Shown here: positions 49,801 through 64,000 of the stretch, piece after piece
Position numbering within the stretch: position 1 is the first letter of the stretch
How the letters are laid out: each line of letters begins with the position of its first letter
Assembly: GCF_030463535.1 (NCBI RefSeq)
Contig: NC_132894.1
Coordinates: 36,034,025-36,098,024, forward strand
Origin: Salminus brasiliensis
Lineage: Eukaryota > Chordata > Actinopteri > Characiformes > Bryconidae
Direction: 5' to 3'
DNA: 64,000 nucleotides
Position numbers and translations under genes: made by a program
The notes under the pieces: generated by a model
Seen by the model: the letters and a program-made list of their open reading frames with translations, nothing else
What the model was told of the DNA's origin: nothing
Database searches by the model: none

Positions 49801-52800
49801 AATTCACTGTTCCACAACAATACAGAGGGTCTATGCGGTGAGTGAACTCTCTCACTTCAGCAAGACAGAGCTGAATTCCTCATACCACTGACTGATTGCT
49901 TTCCTTTTCTTGTAATTACTTTTGGACTGGTAAATTTAGTTTCATCATTATTTAATGAATTGTACTATAATCATATGAAGGTGCATAATCAAGAATAGCT
50001 GAAAAGCAGCTGTTAATTAAGCTTTATTCATAATATTCTCCCATTTCCCAAGTTTCCCATTTAATAAGCACGAAGCACCCAACACTGTTCTCCTGCCCTG
50101 AATCAAAATCTACCTCTTAAAGTTTCAATAACCTGAAGAGCTCTCAATCTTTTACCAGGTACCTGCGATAACAACAAGGAGAATGACTGCAAGTCACCCT
50201 CTGGTCAGATTGGGTCTTGCTCCGAAACAGCTCCTGACTGGCAGGTTCCCAATGAGCACTGTGAAGCACCGACCACCGCCACTCCTTCCACAACAACTGT
50301 TTTGCCCAAGACCACAACCACTACATGCAAGCCACCCATCTGTGAGGTCATCTACAGCAAGTGAGTGAAAGAAATGGTGGAGAAACTGTGTAGTCGTTTT
50401 TACTGGATATATAAAACTAAGATATCAGCTCATTGTGATAGACTGTCTCTGTGGCCAGTCTGAAAATACACTATATCTCCAAATGTTTGTGGAATGAACA
50501 CATTCAGCTGCTTTATGTTGCACCCATTGTTGACACAGATGTGCAAATGCAGACATGTACACAAAGCTTTTCCAGGACTCGCTGGAGCAGAGAAACAGAA
50601 CCTATTGCTGCCTAATGCCAGGCGTGGGCTAGAGGGGTATAAAGCCCCCCAGTATTGAGGAGCTGTGGAGCAGTGGAGGAACTGAGTTCTCTGGAATGAT
50701 GGTGGTGGAGCTCCATCCAGTAGTTTTAGGATGAATTGGGGAGTCAGGGATGAAGTGGGGTGGAGATAATCATCCAACATCCTGACCTCACTAACGCTCT
50801 TGTCGCTAAATGCAATCGAATCCTCACAGCAATGCCCCCCCCCCAAAATCTAGTAGAAAGCCTCCCTTCTTCACCGGACAGTAGAGACAGTTACTCCCAC
50901 AACACCAGGATCCACTGTTTCAATAGCCTTTACGTCAGAAATAATGGATGAACAGGTGTCCCAATACTTTTGTCCACGTAGTGTAGCATTGTTTTGTCTA
51001 TTCTAAACCCATGTCACTTTTCCTGCTTGTCCCAGAGTGTTTGAGGACTGCCGCAAAGTCATTCCTCCAGAGCCTTACGTAGAGGGCTGCAAACTTGATG
51101 TGTGCACTTTAAATGTCTCTGGCTGCGTCAGCCTGCAGGCCTATGCAACCGCCTGCACTAAACAGGGCTTCTGTGTGGACTGGAGGAACTACACCAATGG
51201 AGAATGCGGTGAGTGTGACATGGTTAACCTACTGTCTGTCTATGAAATCTAAACTGGGGGTAATACGGCTGAAAGTACAATATGCAAATATATTAATCTG
51301 AGAATTGCTAGAATTACTAGTTAAAAGATACATGTACCTTGCCATCTATTACTAGGTAGAATTAGTGAACACTAGTAACTGATGCTAATTGATCTGTGGT
51401 TGGTCTTTTACAGAGGTCAAATGTCCAGCCACTAAAGTCTACAAAGCCTGTGGCCCAGCTGTGGAACCAACCTGCAATTCTCAGTAATGGCATTTAAAAT
51501 GAACACTTCTTTCATAATATAAAAATAATAATAATATAAATATAACATTATTATTATTTAAATTATTATTATAACATTTGTTTATATTATTGTGTATTTT
51601 ATAGAATTTAGGTATTTTATATATTATATATATAATATATTATACAACTGACAACTAAGGCATGGAACGTCTGGTGTTGTTGTGTTAGGTACAACTCAAA
51701 ATATCAGGATATGATTGAGACCAACAGCACAAGCATGAGCGAGGGATGCTTCTGTGAGCCAGGCACCATCCTCTTCAGCACTTACTCTGATGTCTGCGTC
51801 ACCTCCTGCGGTAAAACATCACCCGTAGTTCTGTTGCTCTTGGGCACACGGGTTTATGTTTGTTTTTATTAGTGATTTACTAACTTACTCAGAGAGCATG
51901 ATCAGAAGTACAGTGACAGTTTAAAGACATGCAGTTTAAAAAAAAACAGAATTAAATGTATTATATATGTTTTATATGTTTTTATTGTTATTGTCTTCCA
52001 GCTTGCACAGGCCCTGATGGTAGTCCCAAAATGGTTTGTATTTTTATGTAACGTTAAACATGTAAAAACGTTTTTAAACGCTTTTAAAATGCATACAAGA
52101 AAAACAACAAGGGTTTGAAATGAAAGTGCCTACTGTTCTTGCAGCCGAACGACACCTGGCAGGACGGCTGCAAGATGTGTGAGTGTGATGGCGACACTCT
52201 GAGCATCCAGTGTAACCCTGTTACCTGTCCCACCGTACCTACTCCTGTCTGTGATAAGCCTGGAGAAGTCCTCGTCACAAAAACAGACGAATGCTGCGAG
52301 AGCTATGAATGCCGTAAGTAATTTGGAGCTCAAAAAACAATTTTGTCATTGTTTCAAAGTAAAAACTTTAATTTAACACATTCTGTAAAAGTTCAGATTG
52401 GGTGAAGTAATCAGATTATTTGAGTTTCATAACATTATTTGGGCTCCTGCTAAACAGTGTGATTTAGTCATTACAAGAATAACATCAAAAGACTAACAGT
52501 GAGTTATTAAAGTGGACTGTTATTATTGTTAACAATTGTTTAATGCTTTGTGACTGCTTTTCTGATTACAGAGTGCGAAACAAGCCAGTGCATCCATCCA
52601 ACGATGGTTTGTCCTCTGGGTTTCGAGGTGTATGTAGATATACCTGCAGATGCCTGCTGTCCTGAGTACACTTGCAGTGAGTATGGCCCTGTGTATAAAA
52701 ATGTATTAAAGCGCACACTATGATAATTAACACACTAAATTGTTTTTTGTAGAGCCTATGAAGGTCTGCGTTGACAACACAACAGTGTATCAGGTAAGAA

Positions 52801-52828
52801 TTTGAAGATAGATCATATTATTATTATT

Positions 52829-52867
<39 letters not shown>

Positions 52868-54890
52868 CAATAATAATAATAGTTATGCATGTACTGCCTC
52901 AGGCCAAAAAAAAATAGTAGTAGTAGTAAAAGTAGTAATGATGCTGTAGTATAATAGTGAATACATTAAGTGAATATGATTTGGAGGAAGCTGTAAAAAG
53001 AACCATTTTCTCACAAAAACACTCTCAAATGGTTCTTTAATTTTGGTTCATGAACATTAGCATTAAATACAGCAAATACACAAGATCATTGTAGTACAAA
53101 TAATTAAAAGCAAGACCAACAGGAGAAGAAAGCATTACAGGCACATCGGTTTCAGATTTCAGACGCAGGTTTGAGTTGTGATGTAAAATCTGAGATAAAA
53201 CAGAGACCACGAAATAGAAATAGAAACAAAACCAGAAATTGTACCTTTTGTTCAGTGTTTCGTTCCTTTATTCTCTCTAGCCCGGCTCCTCCATACCCAG
53301 CAATGACGTGTGCAAGAGCTGCAAGTGTGGTACTACCGTGGACCCTAAAACCGAACTGTTGGCTCCGGAGTGTGTGACCATCGACTGCAACCACAACTGT
53401 CAAGCAGTAAGCCACAAATCAAGCAGAGCTAATGGGAGAAGTATAAGATCTAAAGTCCTACTCAGTAATCCTCTCTCTCTCTTCTTTAGGGTTACGAGTA
53501 CAAGCCTGTTGCTGGTCAGTGCTGTGGAAAGTGTGTCAGGACCAGCTGCGTGATCACAGTCAATGACACCATCCACACCTTCCCTGTATGTTCTTATACC
53601 ATTAATGATGCTGTTTTGGTATAGCTAGCCACTCGTGAACATTTGTATGTTTAGTTTAATATATAGTATCTGATGTATTATACATTGTATGAATTTTAAC
53701 AATCCTTCATTGTACATGCACAGGTGAACGAAACATGGAGTTTACCTGACGATAAATGTGTGAAGTACCGGTGTGAAGAGATCAGTGGTGAACCAGTGGC
53801 AGTGGAGATCAAGACCACTTGTCCTCCGTATAACCCAGATAACTGCGTCCCTGTGAGTTTCACAGCATTAATCACTCACACAACAACAAACTAAAGACTA
53901 AACACAACAGCATTAGTAGTAGTAATAGTGATGCAGCAGTATTTATAACGCTGCTGTATTATATCATTTTAAACAGGGAACAGAGAAGACCGATGCTGAC
54001 GGCTGCTGCTTAAGCTGTAAGTGACAGAAATCTGAACCTTATCCATTGTAAAGGAAGACTGGACTCAGGCACATCATTAACAGTCTCTTTTTTCTCTTTC
54101 CCTCCAGGTACACTGAAAAGCAACTGTATCGTCCACAAGAACAGCTCTGTACTGGTTAATAAGGGTTGCACCAGCATTACTACAGTGGAGTTGTCGTCCT
54201 GCGAAGGCAGCTGTGGAACCAGCTCCATGTGAGTAGGACAGAAATGAACCAGATTCAGGCCAGTGCTGCCATCACATATGATAACATGGGACATATTCAA
54301 TTATGTATCGTACATTTCAGTTTATCGATTTGTGCCAGTTAGATTGATATGAATGTCTGAAAAGTGAACTTTAGGAGGTATTTAGACATGTTTTCTACTA
54401 TGGGCTTGGGCATTTTTTTAGAGATCACATTGTCAAAGAATGGTGGGCCGTGTCCCCCAGTATCCCCAGAATAATTAACACCCAGGATGAGAAAAAAATT
54501 CAAAACGACAATAGGAATCAACAGATTGTTTTTATATTAGAAATTAATTAAATGCATAAATGCATCCTAAAATACACACATACCAATCCTTCTCCCTGAC
54601 CTTTACACTTTCATAAATTATCCAGTTCTTTTGAAATGTGAGATGTCTTTAAGAGACAATACTGTTCCACCGACTGATCTCGGTCTCCTGTTGCATTTGC
54701 TTGCAGGTACTCTGCGGAGGCCAACACTATGATGCACTCATGCTCTTGCTGTCAGGAGCAGAGCACCAGCAAGAGAGAAGTAGAGCTGCTCTGCCCTGAT
54801 GGATCTAAGGTTAAGTTCTCTTACACCTACATCGAGTCATGCGGCTGCCAGAAGACAGAATGCCAGTCTCTGAAGCGCAGGAGACGGTGA
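31555..54890 (+). CDS. Gel-forming secreted mucin (MUC5-type), gene B, complete, 48 exons
   Basis: A complete oligomeric mucin adjacent to tollip, the position of MUC5B in other vertebrates. The ATG at 31555 opens a signal peptide (hydrophobic [14 protein letters not shown]). I trace 48 coding exons totalling 13,431 nt, i.e. 4,476 residues plus a stop, all phases compatible. Order: signal peptide, D1, D2, D', D3, central Thr/Ser domain of 177-residue repeats, Cys-rich linker, D4, VWC modules, cystine knot, Arg-rich end. D1, D2 and D3 each have a CGLCG motif, as in MUC5AC, MUC5B and VWF, where D domains carry out N-terminal multimerisation. Unlike gene A and the mammalian MUC5 proteins, the centre has no CysD domain. 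Orthology to MUC5B is suggested only by position, so no symbol is assigned. Confidence 0.93.
31895..34412 (+). CDS. Gene B D1 assembly (VWD-C8-TIL)
   Basis: Exons 31895-32156, 32368-32482, 32603-32693, 32801-32907, 33362-33569, 33922-34047 and 34295-34412. VWD begins [17 protein letters not shown] and contains [10 protein letters not shown]8 begins [18 protein letters not shown] is [18 protein letters not shown] to GCFCPPG. D1 with D2 acts in pH-dependent packing and N-terminal assembly of gel-forming mucins. Confidence 0.92.
34581..37293 (+). CDS. Gene B D2 assembly (VWD-C8-TIL)
   Basis: Exons 34581-34719, 34858-34968, 35066-35135, 35328-35462, 35560-35724, 35849-35943, 36118-36244 and 37038-37293. 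VWD opens [19 protein letters not shown] and contains [10 protein letters not shown]8 includes [14 protein letters not shown] runs from [20 protein letters not shown] to EDQ-like [11 protein letters not shown]. Each junction keeps the frame. Confidence 0.9.
36895..37000. repeat. Dispersed repeat fragment in gene B intron
   Basis: The segment GGCATTCCTGCCTTGCGCCC with ATCCTGGGTAGGCTCCAGG resembles a common fish interspersed repeat with this wording. Recognised from general knowledge only; the family is not assigned. Confidence 0.5.
37381..38093 (+). CDS. Gene B D' region (TIL')
   Basis: Exons 37381-37430, 37726-37826 and 37942-38093. They encode the Cys-rich D' segment between D2 and D3 ([19 protein letters not shown] to ITEDLCPC). 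The last exon ends at a weak GTTTGT donor; the frame is restored only if this donor is used. Confidence 0.85.
38178..41277 (+). CDS. Gene B D3 assembly and linker
   Basis: Exons 38178-38316, 38762-38872, 38966-39145, 39248-39487, 39692-39848, 39950-40078, 40462-40609, 40897-40940 and 41047-41277. VWD opens [19 protein letters not shown] and contains [10 protein letters not shown]8 includes [12 protein letters not shown] and a [15 protein letters not shown] stretch. TIL spans CGAPCMKTC to SLEQCGCY. A Cys-rich E-like segment then leads into Thr-rich sequence. D3 forms the inter-dimer disulfides in this family. Confidence 0.91.
41526..48542 (+). CDS. Gene B giant central exon: Thr/Ser/Pro mucin domain
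   Basis: A 7,017-nt exon from the CAG acceptor at 41525 to the GTAAGT donor at 48543. It is almost entirely mucin domain rich in Thr, Ser, Pro, Glu and Val, so heavily O-glycosylated. It is built of 177-residue repeats (see next entry) with a unique start (41526-41600) and a unique end (48290-48542, to [13 protein letters not shown]). It contains no WxxW motif. Confidence 0.95.
41600..48295 (+). repeat. 531-bp (177-codon) coding tandem repeat, 12 copies
   Basis: Equivalent points at 42735, 43266, 43797, 44328, 44859, 45390, 45921, 46452, 46983, 47514 and 48045 are exactly 531 bp apart; the first copy is at 41799. Copies are nearly identical at DNA level. Differences include TGP/TEAE, QPS/KPS, SSSES/SPSES and silent changes. 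Each 177-residue unit has two related halves: [12 protein letters not shown]...PPKEET and [12 protein letters not shown]...PPKVET lie 82 residues apart. Between copies 1 and 2 the array is broken at 42373-42624 by non-repeat coding sequence. Confidence 0.95.
48642..51810 (+). CDS. Gene B Cys-rich linker and D4 (VWD4-C8-TIL-like) exons
   Basis: Exons 48642-48907, 49047-49218, 49329-49567, 49654-49837, 50159-50360, 51036-51208, 51414-51483 and 51689-51810. VWD4 opens [14 protein letters not shown], so the GDPH autocleavage site present in gene A is replaced by GGSH. C8 starts [18 protein letters not shown]. The intron before the 51036 exon holds a MITE. Exons match those of gene A one for one; 172, 184 and 70 nt exons are identical in length. 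Confidence 0.91.
50467..50985. mobile_element. Non-autonomous DNA transposon (MITE), copy 2
   Basis: 519 bp in a gene B intron, from TACACTATATCTCC to GTCCACGTAGTGTA. Termini are imperfect inverted repeats (compare CACTACGTGGACAAAAG in reverse) that both end in TA, as for Tc1/mariner-type insertion. It shares its interior with 29198-29620 and 62365-62873. No transposase. Confidence 0.8.
52002..54016 (+). CDS. Gene B VWC-type exons
   Basis: Exons 52002-52033 (a 32-nt microexon), 52145-52313, 52572-52676, 52753-52793, 53281-53406, 53490-53585, 53724-53852 and 53977-54016. Patterns [36 protein letters not shown] and GCCLSC mark VWC modules. Exon lengths parallel gene A (96, 129 and 40 nt identical). 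Confidence 0.9.
52816..52881. repeat. (TAA)n / (ATT)n microsatellite
   Basis: ATT repeats turning into TAA repeats, in a gene B intron, followed by TAG repeats to about 52930. Confidence 0.9.
54108..54890 (+). CDS. Gene B C-terminal cystine knot (CTCK) exons
   Basis: Exons 54108-54228 and 54707-54890. The domain runs through [14 protein letters not shown] and CGCQKTEC to KRRRR and TGA at 54888-54890. It forms the C-terminal disulfide-linked dimer in the ER. Confidence 0.93.
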
Positions 54891-55176
54891 ACTCAGACCA
54901 GGCTAGGACTGCGTACGCCAGCAAGAAAGCATGATAACCTGCTTCAGCGGTGACGACACAGGAATCCGTTTAGACTGTTCTTTTCCTCTCTAATAGTGTG
55001 AGCATTTCTCCTTCTACGTCTTTTCCTCAAACCTGCATGCAAAAAACAAAAAATGTTATTATTATTATTATTATTGCGAGAATGTGTTTAAAACTTGTAA
55101 GTCTGAAAAACCTTTGATGTGATGTTTTTGAATGTGTACCTGAAAGCTTCCTTTTCATTCTTGTCTTTTAGTTCTT

Positions 55177-55182
55177 AATAAA
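55177..55182 (+). terminator. Gene B polyadenylation signal
   Basis: AATAAA lies 287 nt after the stop codon and about 50 bp before the second satellite block. The satellite units themselves contain many AATAAA hexamers, so cleavage could also occur within it. Confidence 0.6.
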
Positions 55183-55229
55183 CTTCTGCAATATAAAATA
55201 ATCTGACTGGTTTGATTTTTTTCATTCAA

Positions 55230-55605
55230 GCGTTACAATAAACCCAAATAAACATAAAGTCAGTGGTCAATGAGAGCGTCTACCTGTAATTAACTCTATA
55301 TAACATTAGAATAAACCTAAATAAACATAAAGTCAGTGGTCAGTGAGAGTGTCTACCTGTAATTAACTCTATATAACATTAGAATAAACCTAAATAAACA
55401 TAAAGTCAGTGGTCAGTGAGTGTCTACCTGTAATTAACTCTATATAACATTAGAATAAACCCAAATAAATATAAAGTCAGTGGTCAGTGAGAGTGTCTAC
55501 CTGTAATTAACTCTATATAACATTAGAATAAACCCAAATAAACATAAAGTCAGTGGTCAGTGAGAGTGTCTACCTGTAATTAACTCTATATAACATTAGG
55601 ATAAA
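55230..55605. repeat. 73-bp satellite array, block 2 (~5 copies)
   Basis: Same unit as 22510-23375 (AATAAACCTAAATAAACATA, GTCAGTGGTCAGTGAGAG, CCTGTAATTAACTC). One copy has a 4-bp deletion. It begins immediately after the gene B polyadenylation signal. Confidence 0.95.
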
Positions 55606-55619
55606 CAAAAGTCAGTGGG

Positions 55620-57430
55620 GTCAGAATGTGCAGTTGGTCAGTAAAGTCACAGAGAGGTCGGTTAGCAGAACACAGTTAGAAGAGCTCAGGTTTGGGGGCT
55701 CATTCTCTGTGAACTCTAGACACTGTATGGATTTCCACCTGCTGCTCACCTGAACTACATTAATGATGAGATAAACTAGGTGTTGAATGAGAAGTGTTAC
55801 TACTGGCCTTGATCCAGGGGAACTCACTCACACACACCAACCACAATTCATTGTTTATTTGTGTTTATTGTGTATTTTTTTTTAACAAATAAACTTTTAC
55901 TGCCCAGATAATCAGCTTTACAGATCATTTTCTCAGAAGGACGAAGACTTGCTCAGTACTAAATGTGTGTTTGAGAGAAAGAAAAAAATAAAACCATATT
56001 TGCACTCGTCCTCAAAGGCCTCCAACATGGCCTACAGAGCCACCATCACTTTGGAAAATCATAAGTAAGGAACCACTCTGAGAAACTGAAGAGTCAATCA
56101 CACTCTGAATGTGTTTACATGCATCCGAGAGATATATGGCAACATCCATGAGATCAAGAGCATTAATAAAAATAATCATACAGTGAAACAGTGTAGAACT
56201 ATCCAATATTATTTATATTAAAAGCAAAACTTTGCAACACAAACCAGTTATTTAAGTAAAACCTTTGGCATTCTGCAATGGACCAATTTCACATTTGCAA
56301 ACACAAGTGAGGACCTGTGGCTAATGTAGATCTGGAACAGCTGGGTAGATTGTATTCTCTTGTAATGGACCCTGTTGGTCAGAGAACTTGTAACAGAAGA
56401 ATGAAGCATAAAAATCAGGTATTTTTAAGGTTTTAGAAGCTGGATTTGTCAGTTAGAGTCTTTCTCCAGACTCAGCTTGAAGAAGCAGTGAACTGAACCA
56501 GGCCAAGGTTTGAAGTTTAACCCGGTCTACCTGAAGTGAAGCCAGACTGCATTCATCTGCTGCTCAGTGCACCTCCTGGGTCAATCTCTACGCATTAGAG
56601 CAACACAATAACGCTTATTTAGTAACCATTAACAAAATGTTGGCTTTTGCGACATGCAAATGAGACCTTTAATAAATGTCTTGAGGCAGCCTGACCATTA
56701 ACCATGTTTCTATATAATATTTTATTATATAAAATATCATATTATAGTAATATATTAATCACTGTCCCAAAAAAAAACCTCCAAAATGATACCTTTACTG
56801 TAGAAAACAAAGCCATTGAAAGTCAATGGTACTCTTGGAGCATTTTTATTGGTCCAATTACTGTGAATCATTCATAAAGGACCACTTCTGTACTTTAAAT
56901 GATGTAGAAAAATGAAAATCGGGGGGAAAAATTATATATCTGGGTTTTGGGTTTTTTTGGACAGTGATGATATGCAGCAATATAACAACAATCTGGTATT
57001 TGTTCAAAGTACTTGTGCAAACTGTACTGTCGAGACATTATGAACTGGACGTGAACAAGTTGTAGGATTCCTAGCAAGGCACTAAGACCTCTCTTAATAG
57101 AAGTGCACTACACTGAGGTCAACATTATACAGACATAACTGGGGTGGTCATTGCTGTTTGCCGTTTTACAAATGTGAAATCAGTGTATTACACACGTCGT
57201 CCTTAATAACGGATATTCATTAAGACTTCAGTGGGTCGAGCCGAGGACAAGCCATACAGAATCATAACGGCGGATTATTCAACATTTAACCAGTAAATCA
57301 TAGAAGTGTGTCGATTTACGTTTACGAATCTCATGTAACCCACGGTATTAGACCCTGTCTATAATCTGACATACTTTAATATCTCTTTAATTGTTCTCAA
57401 AATAATTTACAATCCATTAAATACATATTT

Positions 57431-57492
<62 letters not shown>

Positions 57493-57893
57493 ATGTTTAT
57501 ACAGATCAAACACAAACGCAGACTCACAGGAATACGCATATACAGATCAGACTGGACGGGCGGAGAGGGAATCCTAGTGGAATCATGGCTAAAGCCGCAC
57601 TCTGAAACAACACGGCCCGGATACACACTCGCTCACAAATGGCAACAAAATGCACGTGCTGATGTTTTAATGAAGAGCATCCGATCACGCTGGAGAAAGC
57701 GTACCGTCCACCGTTCTCACCGGATGCTCAAGGATGCTTTTTTTTGTCTTCTGTTTTTTGAAGACAATAAAAAATAAAAAAGCACAGGTGGGAAAGGTTT
57801 GCAGGTGTCGGAATAGGTGAATGGAATAAACACTGAGGGCCTGGGGGCCTGAGTGAGTGTATTTACAGGACGACGGCGGTGCGCAGGGTGGAG
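55620..57893 (-). other. Convergent interval; probably includes tollip 3' UTR
   Basis: No coding exon is seen. Tollip mRNAs in vertebrates have long 3' UTRs, so part of this may be transcribed from the minus strand. Minus-strand AATAAA hexamers occur near 55850-55870, but no single polyadenylation site can be chosen. Confidence 0.4.
57440..57490. repeat. (GA)n microsatellite
   Basis: About 25 uninterrupted GA dinucleotides, probably within the tollip 3' UTR. Confidence 0.95.
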
Positions 57894-62311
<4,418 letters not shown>

Positions 62312-62364
62312 CTACAGTAAAACAATAACTCACTTATAATTATGGGTATTAAAGTACATAATCT

Positions 62365-62873
62365 TCACTATATGTCAAAATGATTGTGAACCCCCCACAT
62401 TCTAATGAATGCATTCAGTTGCATACAGTTACTAAGTTGCATTAATTGCTGACACAGATGTGCAAATGCACACCCACAGCTTGTCCACACCCTGTAGAGA
62501 AGTACTGGCAATAGAATAGGACTCTCTCTGTAGCAGACCAACATCATGACCCTATTGGCTCCATGCTGCCTAATGCCAGGCGTGGGCTAGAGGGGTTTAT
62601 AAAGCCCCCCAGCATTGAGGAGCTGTGGAGCAGTGGAAGAACTGTGTTCTCTGGAATGATGGATGGTGGAGCTCCATCCAGTACTTTTGGGATGAGTTGG
62701 GGAGTTGGGGATGATGAGGTGGGGTGGTGATCAATCATCCAACATCCTAACCTCACTAAATGTAATGCAGTTGCTGAATGCAATCAAATCCTCCTTCTTG
62801 AAAGGTCCTTCCTTGATTTCAGACGAAACATATAAATGAGCAGGTGACCCAATACTTTCGTCCATATAGCGTA
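62365..62873. mobile_element. Non-autonomous DNA transposon (MITE), copy 3
   Basis: Starts CACTATATGTCAAAATGATTG and ends CCCAATACTTTCGTCCATATAG. The interior shares GCCTAATGCCAGGCGTGGGC and GAGGAGCTGTGGAGCAGTGG with copy 2. It lies upstream of the tollip C2 exon. Confidence 0.78.
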
Positions 62874-62879
62874 TGTATT

Positions 62880-63834
62880 TAAAGTCTATGTATTTTTATA
62901 TGTATCTTTTGTGTAAAATTGCCAAACCCTCATTTTAATTATCATAATCATCATCATCATCATCATTGTTATTTTACTGCTTCTTGTTGTTAACTAAAAT
63001 AAATGTCATTTTTGTTGATGTTATTGTTGTTGTTGTAATGCTCTGGCAATACTGTTCTCATCTCACTCCTAACAGTAACAACAAGCTCTACTGTATTGCA
63101 TATAGATTCAGTAGTAGTAATAGTACATTCTATTGTACCATATGCAACAAACACTCATCCTTAGTGAAACAACGCTGACACAAATATTAGCAATACAAAA
63201 CAGACAGAGAATCAGGAAAACAGCACAGCATGGGTGATTGTGACTACACTACTGAAATGTGGATTTGTAATAATCTTACATTTAAATTAAACTAATGCAA
63301 CAACTTCTCTTATTTATTACTCTTATCTTTCATGCTTTCAGATGCAACAGAAGATAAATGACTAAAGCACCAGGCCTGAAGTCCCTCCCAGATGAGACAG
63401 AGAAATGTGCCACAGCCCAAACTGCGTCTGTTCATAGTGACTCATCTAACAGTGAGCAACCACACTAACATCTGCCTCCATCTAAACAACAGAGATTAAC
63501 CCCACCCTCCTAAAAGAGCTCCATCACGTCTCTGATAAAGATTAGGAATGGGAGATGCTCTATGAAACTGGGTTAGGGTGAAGCCCACATGCCTCCTGCT
63601 CTCTATGTAGGATATGGATTAAAAACTGTATATGTAAATATTTACTTACATAAACAGGGGGACAACAGCAGGCCCTGGTTTGTACAGTTACAGTTAGTTG
63701 CTGCTTGTCTCACATTCCCGCTTATCTTATTTGCAATAGTTTCCTTAAATGAGATTTTACTCTTAAATGCAACAATTACAACTATAATAATTATAAGGTT
63801 TTTGCTTATTATTATTATTATTTAACTTAACTTT
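62880..63834. other. Tollip intron, no feature recognised
   Basis: AT-rich with short ATC/GTT runs. No tollip exon on the minus strand could be found here, so the next upstream exon should lie beyond the window. Confidence 0.5.
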
Positions 63835-64000
63835 TCTTCCATTTTCTACCCAATCTACAAGGCCAATTACCCAATTCCCGTTCATGTGTACTCCCACCCC
63901 CAACACTAGGAGGGTAAAGACTAGCACATATCTCCCCAGCCTCCACCCCTATTCTCAAACTGCCGCTGCATCGCTGGTAAGCAGCGCACTCGGAGGAAAG
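63835..64000. repeat. Dispersed repeat, partial at right edge
   Basis: The segment with CCCAATCTACAAGGCCAATT and CCCGTTCATGTG matches 15485-15620 in part and continues off the window. Family not recognised. Confidence 0.5.

Noticed and set aside
57493-57777. 94-codon plus-strand frame after the GA repeat
   Set aside because: It lies in the likely tollip 3' UTR with no splice sites or domain, and overlaps low-complexity sequence.

Overview
This is vertebrate genomic DNA, almost certainly from a teleost fish. The genes have many small exons with GT-AG introns. The intergenic DNA is AT-rich and carries tRNA-derived SINEs with an L2-type tail, a truncated L2-like LINE, TA-flanked MITEs and microsatellites of kinds common in fish. 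There are no bacterial or viral features. The species cannot be fixed from the sequence; an otophysan fish is possible.

The window holds the 3' part of a gel-forming (secreted) mucin cluster ending at tollip, the order MUC - MUC - TOLLIP known from the MUC2/MUC5AC/MUC5B - TOLLIP locus of other vertebrates. (1) Positions 1-18,286, plus strand: the C-terminal part of mucin gene A. One giant exon carries about 20 near-identical CysD (WxxW) domains separated by Thr-Pro (TTTP) mucin spacers. It is followed by 18 small exons coding VWD4-C8, VWC-type modules and a C-terminal cystine knot. (2) 18,300-31,480: intergenic DNA with a 73-bp satellite, SINEs, a LINE, a MITE and degenerate sequence. Its minus strand holds six short, phase-compatible candidate exons that may be an undescribed small gene. 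(3) 31,555-54,890, plus strand: a complete second mucin, gene B. I trace 48 exons giving a 4,476-residue protein: signal peptide, D1-D2-D'-D3, a Thr/Ser-rich centre built of 177-residue repeats with no CysD, then D4, VWC and cystine knot. (4) 55,230-55,605: a second block of the same 73-bp satellite. (5) 57,894 to beyond the right edge, minus strand: tollip, from within the C2 domain to the CUE domain, convergent with gene B.

The two mucins are tandem paralogues. Their C-terminal exons pair one for one, several with identical lengths, but their central domains differ completely and their VWD4 differs at the GDPH autocleavage site (kept in A, GGSH in B). Both mucins are expected to be secreted, to dimerise through the cystine knot and to form mucus gel. 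TOLLIP is a cytosolic endosomal/innate-immunity adaptor with no direct role in mucus; its presence is conserved synteny.

Exon boundaries were placed by hand from GT-AG sites, reading-frame continuity and family knowledge. The summed coding lengths are exact multiples of three: 13,332 nt for A from nt 3, and 13,431 nt for B.
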